Assembly: GCA_021798375.1 (NCBI GenBank)
Contig: JAJZHU010000123.1
Location: 1-7,291 of the forward strand
Source: Pseudomonadota bacterium
Lineage (GTDB): Bacteria; Pseudomonadota; Alphaproteobacteria; Acetobacterales; Acetobacteraceae
Reading direction: 5' to 3'
DNA: 7,291 nt
Shown here: piece by piece, positions 5,831 through 7,291 of the stretch
How the letters are laid out: the number at the start of each line of letters is the position of its first letter
How positions within the stretch are numbered: position 1 is the first letter of the stretch
Made by a program: the position numbers and the translations under genes
The notes under the pieces: model-generated
Databases searched by the model: none
Told to the model about the DNA's origin: nothing
What the model saw: the letters and a program-made list of their open reading frames with translations, nothing else

Positions 5831-6043
5831 ATGCAGCAGGATCAATATGATGCCGGGTTGAATGATGCCGGGTTGATGGACGCGCTTGAACCCGCTCAGT
5901 TGACCCTGGCGACGCAACAGCCGCTGCCGCGCCGCGTGCTGGGGAGAGGTACGCTGGCGTTGCTGGCATTGCTGCGAATTTATGTTGTGATCGCGATTCC
6001 GGTCGTGGGTTATGCATTTTTTCACGCAATGCACGCACGATAG
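5831..6043 (+). CDS. Small single-span membrane protein, function unknown
   Basis: I do not recognise this 70-residue protein. It starts 10 bases after the transporter stop, with a G-rich Shine-Dalgarno (GGGGG, 5821-5825) and an ATG, so it should be co-transcribed and perhaps translationally coupled. Residues 1-32 are polar and acidic/Gln-rich. A basic patch (R34, R35, R39) precedes one hydrophobic span at about 41-64 (L-A-L-L-A-L-L-R-I-Y-V-V-I-A-I-P-V-V-G-Y). The tail FFHAMHAR has two His. By the positive-inside rule the N-terminus is cytoplasmic and the His-bearing tail periplasmic. It could be an accessory subunit or regulator of the NRAMP-like carrier; that rests on position only. Confidence 0.75.
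   Translation: MQQDQYDAGLNDAGLMDALEPAQLTLATQQPLPRRVLGRGTLALLALLRIYVVIAIPVVGYAFFHAMHAR
5847..5876 (+). repeat. 15-base perfect tandem repeat
   Basis: ATGATGCCGGGTTGA occurs twice without a gap (5847-5861, 5862-5876). In the reading frame of the small membrane protein it adds five codons, giving DAGLN-DAGLM in the cytoplasmic tail. Confidence 0.92.
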
Positions 6044-6065
6044 AGTAGTTTCCGGAGGTATTCGG

Positions 6066-6098
6066 ATGGCGCGACTCGTGAGCCGGTGCTTGCGTTGA
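6066..6098 (+). CDS. Possible 10-codon leader peptide
   Basis: A very short frame, ATG to TGA, encoding MARLVSRCLR. It has the best Shine-Dalgarno in the window (GGAGG at 6054-6058, 7 bases before the ATG). It lies in the 135-base gap ahead of the outer-membrane protein gene and is followed by a hairpin CCGCG-GAGT-CGCGG (6113-6126) and an 8-C run (6146-6153). It could be a regulatory upstream peptide controlling the next gene. It could also be a ribosome-docking site or a chance match; codon content is too small to judge. Confidence 0.35.
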   Translation: MARLVSRCLR

Positions 6099-6178
6099 AT
6101 ATGGTTTTGATCCCGCGGAGTCGCGGTCTCGGCGTTCCCTGGTTGCCCCCCCCTTGTTGTAATCGGTGGAATAGGACG

Positions 6179-7108
6179 ATGCATTCGAAATTATCCAAAC
6201 TATGGTCTTGCGGTGCCGCGGTGGCGCTGGTGCTCGGTTGTTGCACGTTGTACCCCGCGCGCGCGCAAACCGCGCCCGACGCCCCGCCCGACGGTGCTGC
6301 TGGGCCGTCGAGCGACGTGAATTATGGTTATTCGCTGTTCAACCCGGTGCCGGATGCGCAGATGCGGCCGCTTGCCAGCGATCGTCCCGGCAAATCACAA
6401 TCGCCGGTCACGGTGGATGCCGGCCATTTTCAGATCGAGGCGGATTTATTCAATTTCAGTTTCGGCCGCGATGGGCAAACCACCACGCGCCAATGGTCCA
6501 CGCCGAATGCGCTGCTGAAATTGGGGCTTAGCGACGGGGTCGATCTGGAAGTGATCGCGCCGGGCGCGCAGAGTTTTGAATATAACGACCGCACCACCAA
6601 ACAATTGGTCAAAGCCAGCGGGATCACCGATACCTGGGTGGGCGCCAAGTTCAATCTGTTCGGCGACGACCCCAACGATGGACCCGCCGGTCTGGCACTG
6701 GCCATGATTCCGATGATCAAGATCCCCACCGCATCGAAAGCGTTGGGCAATAATCGATGGGAAGCCACGGTGGCGATTCCCTGTCAGATCAGCCTTCCCG
6801 GCGATTGGGCATTGGTGGTGCAAAATAACGACGGCTTGCGCGCCAATTACACCGGCCAGGGTTATCACGGCGATTTTCAAGGGCTGGTCAATATCAGCCA
6901 CTCGCTGTATTTTCAAAACCTGACCGCCGCCTTGGAATATGCCTATGATTATGCGCTCGAAGGGTTCGAGGGTCACAGCAGCACCGTCGATCCTTCGTTG
7001 CAATGGCAAGTGGCCAAAGGTTTGGCCCTGGACATGGGCAATTATATCGGTACCAGCGGCAAGGCGCCGGCCGAGAATCCGTATGTGGGGATTACGGTGC
7101 GGTTTTAG
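6179..7108 (+). CDS. Secreted outer-membrane beta-barrel protein, MetA/'transporter'-like family
   Basis: A 309-residue exported protein. A signal peptide covers residues 1-29 (basic MHSKLSKLW, hydrophobic AAVALVLG, cleavage at A-R-A before Q30). V-L-G-C at 18-21 is a poor lipobox alternative. The mature protein begins with a low-complexity Pro/Ala/Asp stretch. It then shows S-D-R-P-G-K-S (67-73) and V-D-A-G-H-F-Q-I-E-A-D (79-89), the opening I associate with the 'MetA pathway of phenol degradation'/outer-membrane transporter family (PF13557-like). Alternating strands follow to a C-terminal G-I-T-V-R-F, the classic barrel-insertion end. I prefer the ATG at 6179 (GGTGGA at 6165-6170) over upstream in-frame GTG/ATG codons because it puts the signal peptide at the N-terminus. 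It lies downstream of the NRAMP-like gene and the small protein on the same strand, so it may be an outer-membrane pore for the same metal. That role is inferred. Confidence 0.8.
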   Translation: MHSKLSKLWSCGAAVALVLGCCTLYPARAQTAPDAPPDGAAGPSSDVNYGYSLFNPVPDAQMRPLASDRPGKSQSPVTVDAGHFQIEADLFNFSFGRDGQTTTRQWSTPNALLKLGLSDGVDLEVIAPGAQSFEYNDRTTKQLVKASGITDTWVGAKFNLFGDDPNDGPAGLALAMIPMIKIPTASKALGNNRWEATVAIPCQISLPGDWALVVQNNDGLRANYTGQGYHGDFQGLVNISHSLYFQNLTAALEYAYDYALEGFEGHSSTVDPSLQWQVAKGLALDMGNYIGTSGKAPAENPYVGITVRF

Positions 7109-7131
7109 CGGGTGTTTTAAAAAATTAATCT

Positions 7132-7163
7132 AAAGGAAGAATCTTCTTTTTGGGAACAAAAAG
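7132..7163 (+). terminator. U-rich hairpins after the barrel gene
   Basis: AAAGGAAG (7132-7139) pairs with CTTCTTTT (7143-7150, one G-U) around an AAT loop, immediately followed by T. A second, mutually exclusive hairpin pairs CTTTTT (7146-7151) with AAAAAG (7158-7163) around GGGAAC. The first suits rightward termination about 25 bases after the stop at 7108. The second could act in either direction. Confidence 0.55.
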
Positions 7164-7291
7164 GTAACTCCCAAGCTATCGCCCGAGAAATTGTCATCAA
7201 CTCACTTGGGGTCGTTTGTCCGAACGATTTGTGCGGCGGAGCCATGGATAAGTGGCCCGCCTGCGCCAGACTCTTGACGGTCGCTTCGGCG
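7164..7291. other. Unassigned right end
   Basis: No gene is firmly supported. On the minus strand a frame is open from the right edge (7290) to a TAA at 7119-7117, 57 codons. Its first ~13 codons have coding-like GC-rich third positions (AEATVKSLAQAGH), but the rest is AT-rich and runs through the terminator hairpins. Another minus frame runs from the edge to a TGA at 7204-7202 (30 codons). On the plus strand an ATG at 7244 opens a frame to the edge (MDKWPACARLL). CCCAAG (7170-7175) and CTTGGG (7205-7210) form a loose inverted repeat, and TCGTT/AACGA (7212-7216, 7222-7226) a smaller one. Confidence 0.35.

Noticed and set aside
6086..6178. Upstream GTG/ATG starts for the barrel gene
   Set aside because: They would bury the signal peptide behind 31 residues of unlike sequence. 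The ATG at 6179 has a suitable ribosome binding site and gives a normal export signal.

Overview
The window reads as chromosome of a GC-rich Gram-negative bacterium, most likely an alphaproteobacterium. The evidence is a TonB receptor with ExbB/ExbD, an outer-membrane barrel ending in Phe, a GC-rich codon style, and palindromic intergenic repeats with an 'agAGC-nTGATC'-like end of the sort I associate with Rhizobiales and Acetobacteraceae. The family-level placement is a guess. No mobile element, CRISPR array, tRNA or rRNA is visible.

Left part (1-3590), all on the minus strand. A 744-residue TonB-dependent receptor (3301 to 1067) is read from a promoter with a perfect TTGACA -35 box. It is followed by a strong hairpin, then exbB (945 to 262) and the start of exbD (257 to beyond the left edge). 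This is an outer-membrane receptor packaged with its own proton-driven energising motor. An AT-rich stretch with several inverted repeats lies upstream of the receptor.

Middle (3590-4428). Three related palindromic elements lie side by side. The last one forms the apparent terminator of mntR (4219 to 3788, minus), a DtxR-type Mn(II) regulator close to the enterobacterial MntR, with all six metal ligands in place. The 209-base divergent region holds two near-identical palindromes (TGTAGC, 4 bases, GCTACA), very probably MntR operators. One fills the spacer and -10 of the transporter promoter. The other lies upstream of the mntR promoter, whose position implies a leaderless mRNA.

Right part (4429-7108), plus strand. 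An NRAMP-family transporter of 463 residues lacks both canonical motifs: DPGN is DGPS, and the MPH of TM6 is TPW. It is followed 10 bases later by an unrecognised 70-residue single-span membrane protein. After a 135-base gap comes a 309-residue secreted, probably outer-membrane beta-barrel protein of the 'MetA phenol-degradation/transporter' type. A U-rich hairpin ends this unit, and the last ~125 bases are unassigned.

Taken together, the window looks like a metal-acquisition locus with an outer-membrane barrel, a small membrane protein and an inner-membrane NRAMP-like carrier under Mn-responsive control, beside a TonB/ExbBD receptor system. The most unusual point is an NRAMP relative without the transition-metal-selecting Met and Asn that nevertheless appears to be under MntR control, with two uncharacterised envelope partners.
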